Origin: an uncultured bacterium
GTDB taxonomy: Bacteria > Verrucomicrobiota > Kiritimatiellia > RFP12 > UBA1067
Assembly (NCBI GenBank): GCA_902800055.1
Contig: CADCCW010000010.1
Coordinates: 1 to 48,135 of the forward strand
DNA length: 48,135 nt
Direction of reading: 5' to 3'
A program made the position numbers and the translations under genes. The notes below the pieces were generated by a model. That model saw only the letters and a list, made by a program, of their open reading frames with translations. It made no database searches and was not told the DNA's origin. Shown one piece after another: positions 1-10,100 of this stretch; the stretch's first letter is position 1, and every line of letters begins with the position of its first letter.

Positions 1-170
1 GGAGATGGACATCACCTGCTTTCGCAACCAGCGGCATCGCTCCGCGATTGGCCCTTGACAATTGTTCTCATAGGAGATTACGGTGCGGACGAAATCAAAA
101 CTGCTGAGGAGATGGCGTTCCAAACATTAGACAATAGGTCTGACCAAAATTCCGGTGTTGGGAGATGGGT
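1..170. other. Left-edge region with no supportable gene
   Basis: No convincing gene lies here. A 17-codon plus-strand reading frame from position 5 ends at a TGA at 56-58 and could be the tail of a gene that enters from outside the window, but it is too short to identify. A TTGACA at 55-60 is not followed by a good -10 element. The 1202-aa gene ends to the right and points towards this region. Confidence 0.4.
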
Positions 171-171
171 T

Positions 172-208
172 ATAAAAAACCAAAGGGCCGGAAACCGGCC
201 CTTGGTTT
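172..208 (-). terminator. Rho-independent terminator of the 1202-aa exported protein gene
   Basis: Read on the minus strand, a GC-rich stem (CCGGCCCTTGG paired with CCAAAGGGCCGG, AAA/TTT loop) is followed directly by a run of T residues (GGTTTTTTATAA). It lies about 35 nt after the stop codon at 243-245. On the plus strand no T-run follows, so it works in one direction only. This is the clearest intrinsic terminator in the window. Confidence 0.85.
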
Positions 209-242
209 GGGGTGGCGCGAGCGCCACCTATTTGAGGTTGGC

Positions 243-3200
243 TTACTCCTCGGAGACCTTCATGAAGCCCGAGGTGCCGTCACCGAAGTTGACCTCGACC
301 TGGATCAGGTTGCCGCCCAGGAGCTTGACCGCGGAGATGTTGCCGGCGGTCGGCGCGACCCAAGTGCCCGACGTGAGCGAGCTGCTGATCTTGACGAGCG
401 CACCAACCTTGTCGGCGGCGACGTTGTAGGCATCCGTATCATCGCCCTCGGTCACCTTGACGGTGAAGTCCCAGAGACCGGCGGTGGCACCAGCCGTGAG
501 CGAGGTGATCTGGACTGCGGGCTCTTCGTCGAAGAGCGGGTTGGCTCCGAGGATGTAGGACTTCCACATCCAGTCCACCTGACCCTCCGTGAGGAGGTCC
601 GGGGTCGCAGGAGCACCGGTGGTCGACTGGATGTAGGTCACGAGCGCTTCGTACTCCGCGTAGGTGGTGACATGCGCGGCAACTTCCGACTCAGAACCGA
701 AGACCTCATCAACCTTCGCTGCCACATCCGCAGGATCCTCAGATGCAGGTTCCCACGGATCCGCCGGGCCAGGAATCGCGCAGGTGAAGGTGACGCCGTT
801 CGCATCAGCCGTCTCGACGAGCTCATAGCCCTGAGCCGTAAGCGTGGAATCAACCGTCACCGTGCCAGTGTAAGCGCAGAGGTTCGTGATGATCGTGAGC
901 GACGCATCGTCAGCAGTGAGCGTGAACGCGTCCGAAGCGGGCTGCATCGCCTTGTAGGTGACGGTGGAGCCAACTGTAGTGACCGGGGTCACGAAGGTGG
1001 CGACATTGCCATCAACGGTTGCCCAATCAAAGGCATGCGCCTGAACTCCAGAAGCACCAACCGGCTTCTGGTTGGCAAGCCCCTGAATAACGCCCGTCGT
1101 ACCCGACAGCGTGCCACTCCGCTCACCATAGAAGCTTCCGGCTTTGCCCGTCCCCATCTCGACGGTGCCGAGCGAGATTGCTCCGTTAAACGTGGTCGAA
1201 ATAGCATCATTATAATCCCAGCCGATGAAGCCGCCAACTCCATTATCTCCACTGTTATCAATGTTTGTGCTGGACAGGTTTCCAAGGTTTACGCCATTGT
1301 TAATAACAACACTGGCACCGCCAGAGGCCCAACCAAGGAAGCCGCCAAGCTTGGTACCGCTAGAATAGACGTCCATGGCGTTTGTGCAGTTATTATACGT
1401 AATGACACCACTCGGTCCGAGCAAATAGACCACCAGGCCACCAGCATTGTGCGAGATGCGGTTCCCAGATGTACCGAGCGAGCCAGTCGCCTTAACCGCC
1501 GTAAGGACGTTCGCACCATACGCCTTGCCGACGAACGCGGCAGCGCCTGTCGAGCCGGACACTGTGATGTCAGTGACGTTAACCGTGAGGTTGGAGATAG
1601 TGGCATTTCTGATGAAGCAGAAGAGGCCGTTGTACTTCCCGGGGGCAAAGGCGATGTTGATCGTCTTGCCATTGCCGTTGAGCGTACCCTCGAACATCGC
1701 GGTCTCGGTACCGATACCGACCCAGTTGGTGAGGGTGATGTTGTCGACAACAACCTCGAAGTACTTGTCAGCGTTATAGCCGTCGGCAACATCTCTCTTG
1801 AGACCGTCAAAGTCATCATAGTTGCGGATCACGAACGGCTTGGCGGCCGTACCATCGCGATCAGCCCACTGCTGCTCGATCGTCTTCTGCGGGAAGTAGG
1901 ACAGCTGCACCGCGATCGTGTAGTTGAAGTTCGTCGCGGCGTTGATGACCGCGTTGGTCGGATCGACATCCCACGCGCCGCCGGTGAAGGCCGGAATCGC
2001 ATCAACAGGCAGCGTGGCGCCAGCGGTGATGTTCGTGGTGTACTCGGCGACCACAACGGTGTTGGTCGAGAAGGTGACCGCGTAGGTTGTGGGAGCCGAG
2101 CCGCTGGTGACGATGGCGTACCAGAAGCCAGTATCGGTATCCTGCGACCAAGAGTAGGTCGCGCCCTTAGCAAGGCTGTCCACGAGGTAGAACGACTCCG
2201 GCTGCTCGCCACTTTCAGAATAGCAGAGGTAAGCGCCGTTAGAAATTACGAGGGTGTTATTGAGCTCGTCCTTTTCGATGAGTTCATAAGTGCCGGCATC
2301 AAGCGTAGTGGCAACCGCAGCCTCGGTAATCCCGAGAGCCCGATAGTTGTTAGCCCACTCTTCAAGTCCTTCATCATAATTCAAGCAGCCAAGTACCTTG
2401 CCGGTCTGCCCAACTGAGTTGTCAACAATTGTCAGGATACCACCTTCGTTGACAATCGTAGTATCATCACTTGCCGTGCCCTGGATGGTGTGTCCGTTGA
2501 GGTCAATCGTAAGCTCGTCGTTCTCTTCAACAACGATCTGGCCTTCGCCCTCGGCGATAAGTATATCGTTGTTGAGCACAATGGTGCCGCCGTTCTTCGC
2601 CGCGCCAAAGGCGCCAGTGGGCTCGGTGACGGTGCCACCGAAGAGCGTCTGGTACTGCACCCCGCCAACCGTGAAGTTGGGCTTGAAGCCGGCGAGGTTG
2701 AGCGTGGTGCCGTTGGCGAGGACGAAGGTGCCATAGTCTGTATCGGTCACCGCATCGTATTCGTTGGAAACGATTGTCGAGCCGTTATACCAAGTGCCCT
2801 TCTTGTGCTGCCAGCCGGAAGAATACACGACATTGGAGATTGTCACCGACGCAACTGCCGCAGGAACAGTGAGGGACTGTTCAGTGAAATACTGTACATT
2901 GTCATAGATGAAAGACTCGACACCCTCGCCAGGCACAACCTTGAAGTCTGTCGCGTCGGCGGCGAACGGTGGGAAGTCGGTGGTTTTGTCATCAAAGATT
3001 ACATCGTAGATCTGGCCCATGCCAGCATAGCCGACACCAGAGAGCTTATCGTAGTCCGTGAGGTTGCAGCCCATCAAGCTCGGGAAGAGCATATGGTGCC
3101 CAGTCTCGTAGTAGCTTTCGGGCGTAGCGGCCAGGTCGTCAAGATAATCACAGCCCGCAGCAAAGGCATCTGCGGTGTACTCAATGGCATGCTCGTTGAG

Positions 3201-3851
3201 ATAAACCACAAAGCCAGCGGGGCCGCCTTCCGAATCGGTGATGTTGGAGTACGACTTGATGGTCAGGCGGTTGGTGTGGCTGCAGAGTTCAGAGACATCG
3301 GCCGAGCTAATATTGACAACATAGTTTGAGGCGGAAAGGTTGTTATAAGCGTCATAGTAACCGGCGGTCACGATGAGGTTGGTCTCGTTGGCATCGTTCT
3401 CGACCTCGGTCTCGCGCACCCAGACGATGAGCTTGTCATCATCGGTAATCGCAGAAGGCGCGAGGTGTTGATCGTTCACGAGGTAAGGCGTGAACTGAAC
3501 GTGGGTGTCAATGAACAAACCGGTGCCAATCGAGCGCTTGGGGAGCGCGCTGACGCTCTTCGCGCCATAGCAGTCGTTGATTGTGCGGTAGAGCGGGTTG
3601 GTGATGTTCGACTCGAAGTTGAGGTAATTCGCCAACCCATCGTTGGCGATTGTACCTTCGAGGTCGTTGGTAGCGCCGTTGTACCAAAACGAGGTGCCGG
3701 AATCCGCGCCACTGTCGTCACGCTGCGTATAGAACGTCTCGCCGGCGGTAAGGCCGGAGAAGTCGGTCCAACTAATATGATTAGGCGTGTCGGCCCATGC
3801 ACCGAATGCGCATGAGATTGCGACAAGCATTGCCAGCATTTTTTTGATCAT
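243..3851 (-). CDS. Large exported protein with InlB-like and GLUG-like repeat regions (1202 aa)
   Basis: Function unknown; probably a cell-surface or secreted protein. The N-terminus is a clear Sec signal peptide (two Lys, a hydrophobic core, cleavage near AFGAWA-D at about residue 21). Residues about 420-490 contain a DLNGHTI-type segment, as seen in right-handed beta-helix proteins. Residues about 600-650 resemble an InlB B-type repeat (GGAWDVDPTNAVI followed by NFNYTI). Residues about 735-900 have short hydrophobic repeats with GGF.GW and GGL.V motifs, like GLUG-type repeats. The last 110 residues (from YILGANPLF) look like a small beta domain. The ATG at 3849-3851 follows an ideal AGGAGGT site 5 nt away. 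The gene has its own promoter and terminator, so it is a single transcription unit. Base composition looks less GC-rich than the right arm. No catalytic motif was recognised. Confidence 0.85.
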   Translation of the reverse strand: MIKKMLAMLVAISCAFGAWADTPNHISWTDFSGLTAGETFYTQRDDSGADSGTSFWYNGATNDLEGTIANDGLANYLNFESNITNPLYRTINDCYGAKSVSALPKRSIGTGLFIDTHVQFTPYLVNDQHLAPSAITDDDKLIVWVRETEVENDANETNLIVTAGYYDAYNNLSASNYVVNISSADVSELCSHTNRLTIKSYSNITDSEGGPAGFVVYLNEHAIEYTADAFAAGCDYLDDLAATPESYYETGHHMLFPSLMGCNLTDYDKLSGVGYAGMGQIYDVIFDDKTTDFPPFAADATDFKVVPGEGVESFIYDNVQYFTEQSLTVPAAVASVTISNVVYSSGWQHKKGTWYNGSTIVSNEYDAVTDTDYGTFVLANGTTLNLAGFKPNFTVGGVQYQTLFGGTVTEPTGAFGAAKNGGTIVLNNDILIAEGEGQIVVEENDELTIDLNGHTIQGTASDDTTIVNEGGILTIVDNSVGQTGKVLGCLNYDEGLEEWANNYRALGITEAAVATTLDAGTYELIEKDELNNTLVISNGAYLCYSESGEQPESFYLVDSLAKGATYSWSQDTDTGFWYAIVTSGSAPTTYAVTFSTNTVVVAEYTTNITAGATLPVDAIPAFTGGAWDVDPTNAVINAATNFNYTIAVQLSYFPQKTIEQQWADRDGTAAKPFVIRNYDDFDGLKRDVADGYNADKYFEVVVDNITLTNWVGIGTETAMFEGTLNGNGKTINIAFAPGKYNGLFCFIRNATISNLTVNVTDITVSGSTGAAAFVGKAYGANVLTAVKATGSLGTSGNRISHNAGGLVVYLLGPSGVITYNNCTNAMDVYSSGTKLGGFLGWASGGASVVINNGVNLGNLSSTNIDNSGDNGVGGFIGWDYNDAISTTFNGAISLGTVEMGTGKAGSFYGERSGTLSGTTGVIQGLANQKPVGASGVQAHAFDWATVDGNVATFVTPVTTVGSTVTYKAMQPASDAFTLTADDASLTIITNLCAYTGTVTVDSTLTAQGYELVETADANGVTFTCAIPGPADPWEPASEDPADVAAKVDEVFGSESEVAAHVTTYAEYEALVTYIQSTTGAPATPDLLTEGQVDWMWKSYILGANPLFDEEPAVQITSLTAGATAGLWDFTVKVTEGDDTDAYNVAADKVGALVKISSSLTSGTWVAPTAGNISAVKLLGGNLIQVEVNFGDGTSGFMKVSEE

Positions 3852-3882
3852 TTGTAACCTCCTATTTTGTTGAGATGTCTGA

Positions 3883-3912
3883 ATTATACCATATTACCCA
3901 TTCGGGTGACAA
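3883..3912 (-). promoter_or_regulatory. Promoter of the 1202-aa exported protein gene
   Basis: On the minus strand, TTGTCA (3907-3912, 5 of 6 matches to the sigma-70 -35 box) and TATAAT (3883-3888) are 18 nt apart. TGG precedes the hexamer, giving an extended -10. The Shine-Dalgarno site AGGAGGT (3857-3863) and ATG follow after a leader of about 25 nt. Confidence 0.8.
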
Positions 3913-3934
3913 GGGGGTAAATGAAATTTTTTTT

Positions 3935-4112
3935 GGGGGGGAAGAGGGAACAGGGAAGAGGGAACGGGGAAGAGGGAACGGGGAAGAGGGAACAGGGAAG
4001 AGGGAACGGGGAATGGGGAACGGGGAATGGGGAACGGGGAACGGCAGGACGAGCAGGACGGGTGGGGCGGGCGGAAGTAGTGTTCAGCAGCCAGCAGCCA
4101 GCAACCAGCAAT
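3935..4112. repeat. GGGAA-type purine tandem repeats followed by CAGCC repeats
   Basis: From 3941 to about 4043 the plus strand is an imperfect tandem array of 7- and 8-base units such as GGGAACA, GGGAAGA, GGGAACG and GGGAATG, with no pyrimidine except the occasional C or T. It is followed by AGGACGAGCAGGACGGG-type sequence and, at 4086-4110, by repeats of CAGCCAG. It lies between the stop of the giant gene and the promoter of the 1202-aa gene. The same two blocks occur together again near 23.23-23.33 kb. Reading frames that cross the array are repeat artefacts. Confidence 0.85.
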
Positions 4113-4157
4113 AAGGTAATAAGGAAAGACTGAGGCGAAGAAAGCGGGGACCCGGGG

Positions 4158-7100
4158 TTAGGGGTCGGGGGTGAGGTGGGCGGGGTAGGTGTCGTCGTAC
4201 TTGAGGGTCTGGACGCCGAAGGGATATTCCTCGGTATCGATTGACCAAAGGTAGAAACCAGAGGTGTTCGGGTAGTCCTGCCAGCCATAGTTCGCGCCAA
4301 TCGACTCGGCCGAGTGCGGGTCAAGAATCTCAATGCGCGCGGAGTAGGGGCCGATCTGGCCCATCTCCGGCACGTTGGCGCTGGTGGCGCCATCCTGGCC
4401 GGCGAAGGAATTGGCGTTGAAGATGAAGAAGCGGAACGGCAGGAAGTCGGATATCTTGTCGAGCCAGCTGAGGTTAAGCTTGGCGCGGACCTTGAAGGTC
4501 TCGCTCGTCCAGGCGCCGGACCAGTTGTCGCTCTGGGCATTTTCGAGTCCCTGCAGGCGCTGCGGCGCGTGGACGACACCAGTGAAGGTGTTGGTGATGT
4601 ACATCGTCATGTCGACCACATGATTGGTGTAGCAAACCTCCTGGGTGCCGCGGGTGCGGTAGATCTTGTGCTCGGTCGGGCCGTAGGTAATGCCGGCACG
4701 AAGCCACCAGTTGCTGCCGTGGTCGGGGCTGTTGCGTTCCTCGTCGCTTTCCGGCACCGGCGGGATGTCGAGCCAGTACATCTCGGTAAGCGAAAGCGGC
4801 TCGACCTTCGAAGTGTCGTTCAGCCCACGGAAGCGCGCGGCGCGGATGTCGTCGGCATCGCTGTCGGGCCAGTTCTCCGTCAGCCAGTTGAAGACGGAGT
4901 CGGAATAGGGGTTGTTCTCGTCAAGCCCGAAGTCGTCGGCAAGCGCCGGGTTGACGACCTCGCTGGCGACGACGCGCATAGTGGTGCTGGTGGGAGTGAC
5001 GGAACGAACAAAGTGGCCGCGCACTCCCGATGCGACCTCGACGTTGTTCTCCTTGAGGTTCATCGCGTACCACCTGGCAACATCGTAGACTACGTTGGTG
5101 GTGGAGTCGCGAAGGACGACGGCGGCGATGTAGGGGGCGGTGTTGGTGCCGAGCGTCTGGACGATATGGGGGCCGTTGTTGACAAAGTACACCCAGCTGA
5201 AGACGCCGTTCGGGGCGGTGTACCAGTTTTCGGGGATGATCTGGCCCTCGTTGAGCCAGCCCGGGGTGAACTGGAGGCCGGACCGCCAGGTCTCCGCCTC
5301 GCCAGGAGCAGGCTCGCCGGAATCCTCGCCGCCGACCACGCCGCTCGAGCCGAGGGCGGTCGGATTGGTCACCGCGCGCTCCACCTCGCCGCCGAGGACT
5401 TGGCGCTTCGGCGAGACGGGATCCTCGCGCCTGGCGAGCTCGCGGGCGAGCGCGTCGGCAGTATAGCCCCAGCTCACGGGATAGCGGTTGGTCCCCTGGA
5501 AGACAATCTGGTGCTCGATGATGCCGTTCGGGCGGATGAGCTCGAGTTGATAGGGCTCTTCGTTGTTGAGCGTGCCGCTGCTCGCCCCGACGATGCTGCC
5601 GTCATTGTTCCAGGTGCCGTCGGCCTCGGGCGCACCTGGGGTGCGGCGGTTGATGCCGCCAGCCATGTCGGTGACCGGGCTTTCGAGGAGGTAGAACTCG
5701 AAGTTGTTGGTGGCGTTCGGCGATACCTTGGACGACGGAAGCCCGTTGGCGCCGAGCTTGGCCATGACCCAGGTCTTGCGATCGATGTCGGTGAGCCGGA
5801 GGCGCCAGCCGCTCATGTCGACGCCGCTCGGGATGCAGAGCTCGATAAACTGGTTGTCGACGGGCTTGGTGCCGCCGTTGAACGCCGAGGTACCGTCGTT
5901 GTAGTTGAACTCGTTGATCCAGGCGCGGCCGGGGCTGACGGCGTCGAGGATGGTGTAGGGCGAGAAGTAGTCGGGGTTGCGGTCGCCACCGGCCTCAACG
6001 TTCTTGTCGACGGGGTAGTACCACTCGGGCTGGGCCCAGTCGGAATAGGACGCGAGGCGCTGGTTGTAGACGACGCCGCCGCGGTCGGTGTAGTGGACGA
6101 AAAGCTGGAACTGCACCACGCCGCCTTCCTCGGCAGGGGGAACGAGCGTGGTCTCGGAGGTGCCGACGGAGCGGAAGACGAGGTTGGTGGGGTCGCCGAC
6201 GGGGACAAGCTCGATGCCGGTCACGGCGGAGGGCTCGTCCCGCCACTGCATATAGCCCCACGGGGTGTCGCCGCGGTAGTAGGAGAGAGTGACCCGGAAG
6301 CCCTTGGAGGTGTCGATCTCGTCCGCCAGCTGGCGCAGCAGCACCTTGGCCTGGACACCCCAGCTCTCGCCGACGATTGGCTGCTCGGAGGGCGAGAGGA
6401 TGTCGTCCACCTCAACTGGGTCGAAGAGGTAGTTGCGGAACGGGCGCGCGTAGAGGAAGCTGACCGAGGGCTGCACCTTCTCGCGGACGGTGATCTCGTC
6501 GAGGATGATGCGCTCGTACTCCGGGCTGGACTCCTCGCGCGCCGAAGAGTCGGCGATGGCGAACTTGACGGCGAGGTAGCTTTCCGAGAAAGTCGACCAG
6601 GAGAAGGTCTTCATCACGGGGCTGTCGACGACGTACTCGCCAAGAAGCGTCCAGGGGCCGCCGACCGAGCTCTTCGAGCCGTAGAGCCAGATCTTGCCGC
6701 CCTTAGGCAGGATGGCGGTGGTGGTGGTGTAGAGGCGGGCGCGGAAGTCGACGGAGCCGATGCCAATTTCGTTGTAGCTCGTCGGCGCCTTCGAGAGGTC
6801 GAAGGTGGGCGAGTAGACGGTGGGGTAGTCGGCGCGGGCGCGCTCGGGGCTGTCGTCGATGGTGCTCGCGCCGACGGTGTTGTTGAGCGCGCCCACAAGG
6901 CCGCTGCCTACTTCGCCGGGGAGGGTGATGTCGGGAAGGTACATGCGCGACTCGGAGTCGGTGGAGTCGCCGACGGTGCGCAGGTTCCAGCCGCGCCAGG
7001 AACGCTCGGAGAGGGCGGGCTCGTCGGTGACGGTCATGCCGCAGATGGTGAGCTTGCCGTAGTTGACTTCCTCGGTGAGGTACGCGTTGGCGCGGGCGGT

Positions 7101-10100
7101 GGTGATGATGTTGGTGGGCACGAAGAGGCGGAAGACCCCCGACAGCGGCTTGGTCTTGTTGCTGTGAAGACCAAGGTAATAGGTATAGGAGCTGGTCTTG
7201 CCGGAGCCGGTGGCGAGCTTGCCGTCGTAGCCCGGGATGTCGGTGCCGGCGAGCTTGCAGATGGTAGTCCAGTCGTTCGGCCCCTCCTTGATCGAGGTGT
7301 TGAGGCGCTCGATGTTGTCCTCCACCGCGTTGGTGGCGATCTGCACCCAGATCTCGGCGGTGACGTCGGCGTTGCAGTAGGAGAAGGATATCTTGCCGAG
7401 GCCATTCTCCAGGATCGGCGAGCGCATGCTCATCGCCTTGGTCGGCTCGCCGCGGCTCGGCTGGAGGATAAGCTCCTGCCGCCGGTCAAATTTGTTGGTG
7501 ACGGCGACGCCCTGGGTGTAGACGAATTCGTCGTCGCCGTACCGGAGGTACTCGTAGTCGGACGCCTCCCACTTGTTCTGGGTGACGGACCCGACCACGA
7601 GATCGACGTTGTCGGCGCCGGTGGTGATGCGGGTGTTCCACTGGCCGGTGGTGTGGAGGAGGAACTCCTTGTTGGTGTAGCCGTAGCCCTTGACGGTCGC
7701 GCGGGCGTACTCCTGCCATTCGCCGCCGACCGCGGGCTGGAGCATCAGGACGATGTCCTGCGCCAGGTTATCGGGCATATAGAGGCCGCGGTAGCCCTGC
7801 CAGTAATCGCCGCTCGTACTCGTGCCGGAGCCATTGAACATCTTAAGCCGGCTCTGGAGCGCCCAGCGGGGATTAGCATCTTGGTCTTCAACGTGAAGGT
7901 CCGGGGCCTCCGCCACCGGGGTTTCGGTATTGATAATCAGGTTCTTGTTGTCGCTGGCATAGAAGTAACGGGACTTGTTAGCCGCCGGAGGAACATGGTT
8001 CCTCGCAGGGCCGCCGGTTTCCTGTCCATACATGATATTGGCAGACGGCACTGGCGCATCGTAGTGGTGCATGGCGACAAAGCGCGCGGCGCAGTCCTTG
8101 GCGGCCACGCCATAGCTGCCGAAGGTAAGCTTGGACGCGGAGTTGTCGCGATAGGCGATGCCGCGGTAGGCGGAGCCGTTGGAGGAGTCGTTCCAATTGG
8201 GCTGGATGTTCCCGGAAGGACTAAGCGGATGCCAGGTGCCGAAGTCGTCGTTCTGGTTGTCGGCCGTCTTTATCGTCGTTGTTTCCGAGACGCCGCCGAT
8301 GATAAGCGTGCCGGTGTCGGTGTTCTCGACCGAGATGAACATGCCCCAGTACCGCGGGTTGCTCACGCTCGGCTTGCTCCAGTCGCTGGAGGTCGCGCCC
8401 CTTGGCGTGCCCCAAAGGCGGACGGAGCTGCCATCCATACCGGCATCACAGAGCTTCGTAGGCACGATCCTGCCGTTGACCATGCTCCAGCGGTAGAGCT
8501 CGAAGGTGCAGCGCGGCTGATTGCCGCCGTGGTCGTTGGCGTCGTTGGCGTTGTTGGAAAGGCGGCTGATGCGGAACTCGTAGCAGCCGACGCCGGGCCA
8601 GTAGTAGGCGACGACGGAAACCGCCGCGCCAACGGCCATCTTGCTGCCGAGGCCAAGATAGGCGCTGGGAACATCGTCGCTCATGTACACCGGGGCGAAG
8701 AACGTGTAGTTGCTGCGGGTGGCGACGCTGTAGCTGCTGAGGTCGAGCTTGAGCAGGCCGGTGACGCTGTAGTTCATCGTGTCATAGGAAATCGACTGGC
8801 CGATGCGCGCGGAGACGCCCACCGACTCGAGTCCTAGCGGGCGATCGCCCTTCTCGCCGCCGTTGAAGTCGATGTAGCCTTCGCCGCAGCCCTGGAGCTT
8901 GCCCGCCATGCCGGAATAGGGATCGCCGACAGAGGACGCGTAATAGCGCTTCAGCCACCTGGAGACAAAAGTGAGGTTGTGGCCGATCCAGTCTTGGGGA
9001 GTGCCATGATCCTGAAAGAATGTCTCCTTGGGGAAGCGTTGGTCGTTGTAGTTGGGCAGATAGAAGGCCTCGTTCCAGTTGGTGGAGCCGGAATCGTAGA
9101 GGCGCCAACCGCTCATGTCGAGGTTGAAGGTCTTCATCGCCACGTCGTCGACGCCGTTGGTGCCAGAGGAGACGCAGAACTTCTTGTCGAGGCGGTAGGC
9201 GTCGGACCAGTTGTTGAAGTTCTGGTACTCGGCGCGGGAGACGCCCCAGGTGAGGAAGCGGTCGGAGAGCTTGAACTCGATGTAGCCGGTGGTGTTGTCG
9301 ACGGTGGTGGAGATCTTCTTCACGGCGTCGGGGTCGAGGACGGCGACGAGCTTGCCGCTGCCGGGCATCAAAGTCGACTCGGCGGCGTTGGGGCAGAAGT
9401 AGGTCTTGTTGGTGGCGAATTCGGCGGCACCGGAGACCTGCTGGTTGAGGCCGACGAAGTAGAAGGAAACGGGGCCGGAGACGTCGACGGGGACCTTGAC
9501 GAGCGCGCGCCACATGTTGTCCTCGACCACGTCCATCTCATATTCGCCGGCGAGGACGCCGTCGACGACGACGCGCAGCCGCTCAAAGTTGCTCTTGCCT
9601 TCGCGAAGGCGCACGAACCAGTCGGCGCCGGTGGTGGGCAGGATTGTCGGCAGCGCCTCGAGCTCCGCTTCGGAAAAGTGGTTGGTGGCGACAACCTGGC
9701 GCTCGTCGTAGGGGACGCCGTAGCCGAGGCCGGAGTAGTCGACGTACTCGTAGTATGGCGTGTTCATGGTAAGGTCGTACCAGAACTCGACGTCGCCGGC
9801 GGCGGCAGGAAGGACAAGCGGGTCAATGGAGCGGTAGCCGTTGCGCGGGTTGAGCGGGACGGTGCGCCAGAAGGAGTCGTTGTAGTAGCCGGAGTAGGCG
9901 GGGTCTAGCTGGGCAATCAACGCGGCGGGGTCGGCGCGCTGGCGCAAGTAGCGCCAGCGGTAGTGGAGGTTCGCCGCGACGACGAAATTGTTGGTGTCGG
10001 CGCTGGGGTTGCCGGGGTTGACGTAATAGTATGGCTTGGCACGGCCGCGGATGTCGGTGTCGGTCTGGGAGGGGAAAGGAGGCTCGAAGGCAATCTCCTG

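Noticed and set aside
5..58. Short plus-strand frame ending at 58
   Set aside because: Only 17 codons and no family recognised; could be the end of an outside gene but cannot be supported.
165..2417. Long plus-strand reading frame opposite the 1202-aa gene
   Set aside because: The minus strand encodes a signal peptide protein with promoter, ribosome site and terminator; the plus frame is Arg/Asp/Gly-rich, typical of an antisense shadow.
3931..4112. CRISPR array at the GGGAA repeats
   Set aside because: Units are only 7-8 bases with no unique spacers and no cas gene nearby.
4314..8837. 1507-codon plus-strand frame opposite the giant gene
   Set aside because: Lacks a promoter, ribosome site and recognisable domain; composition is that of an antisense shadow in GC-rich DNA.
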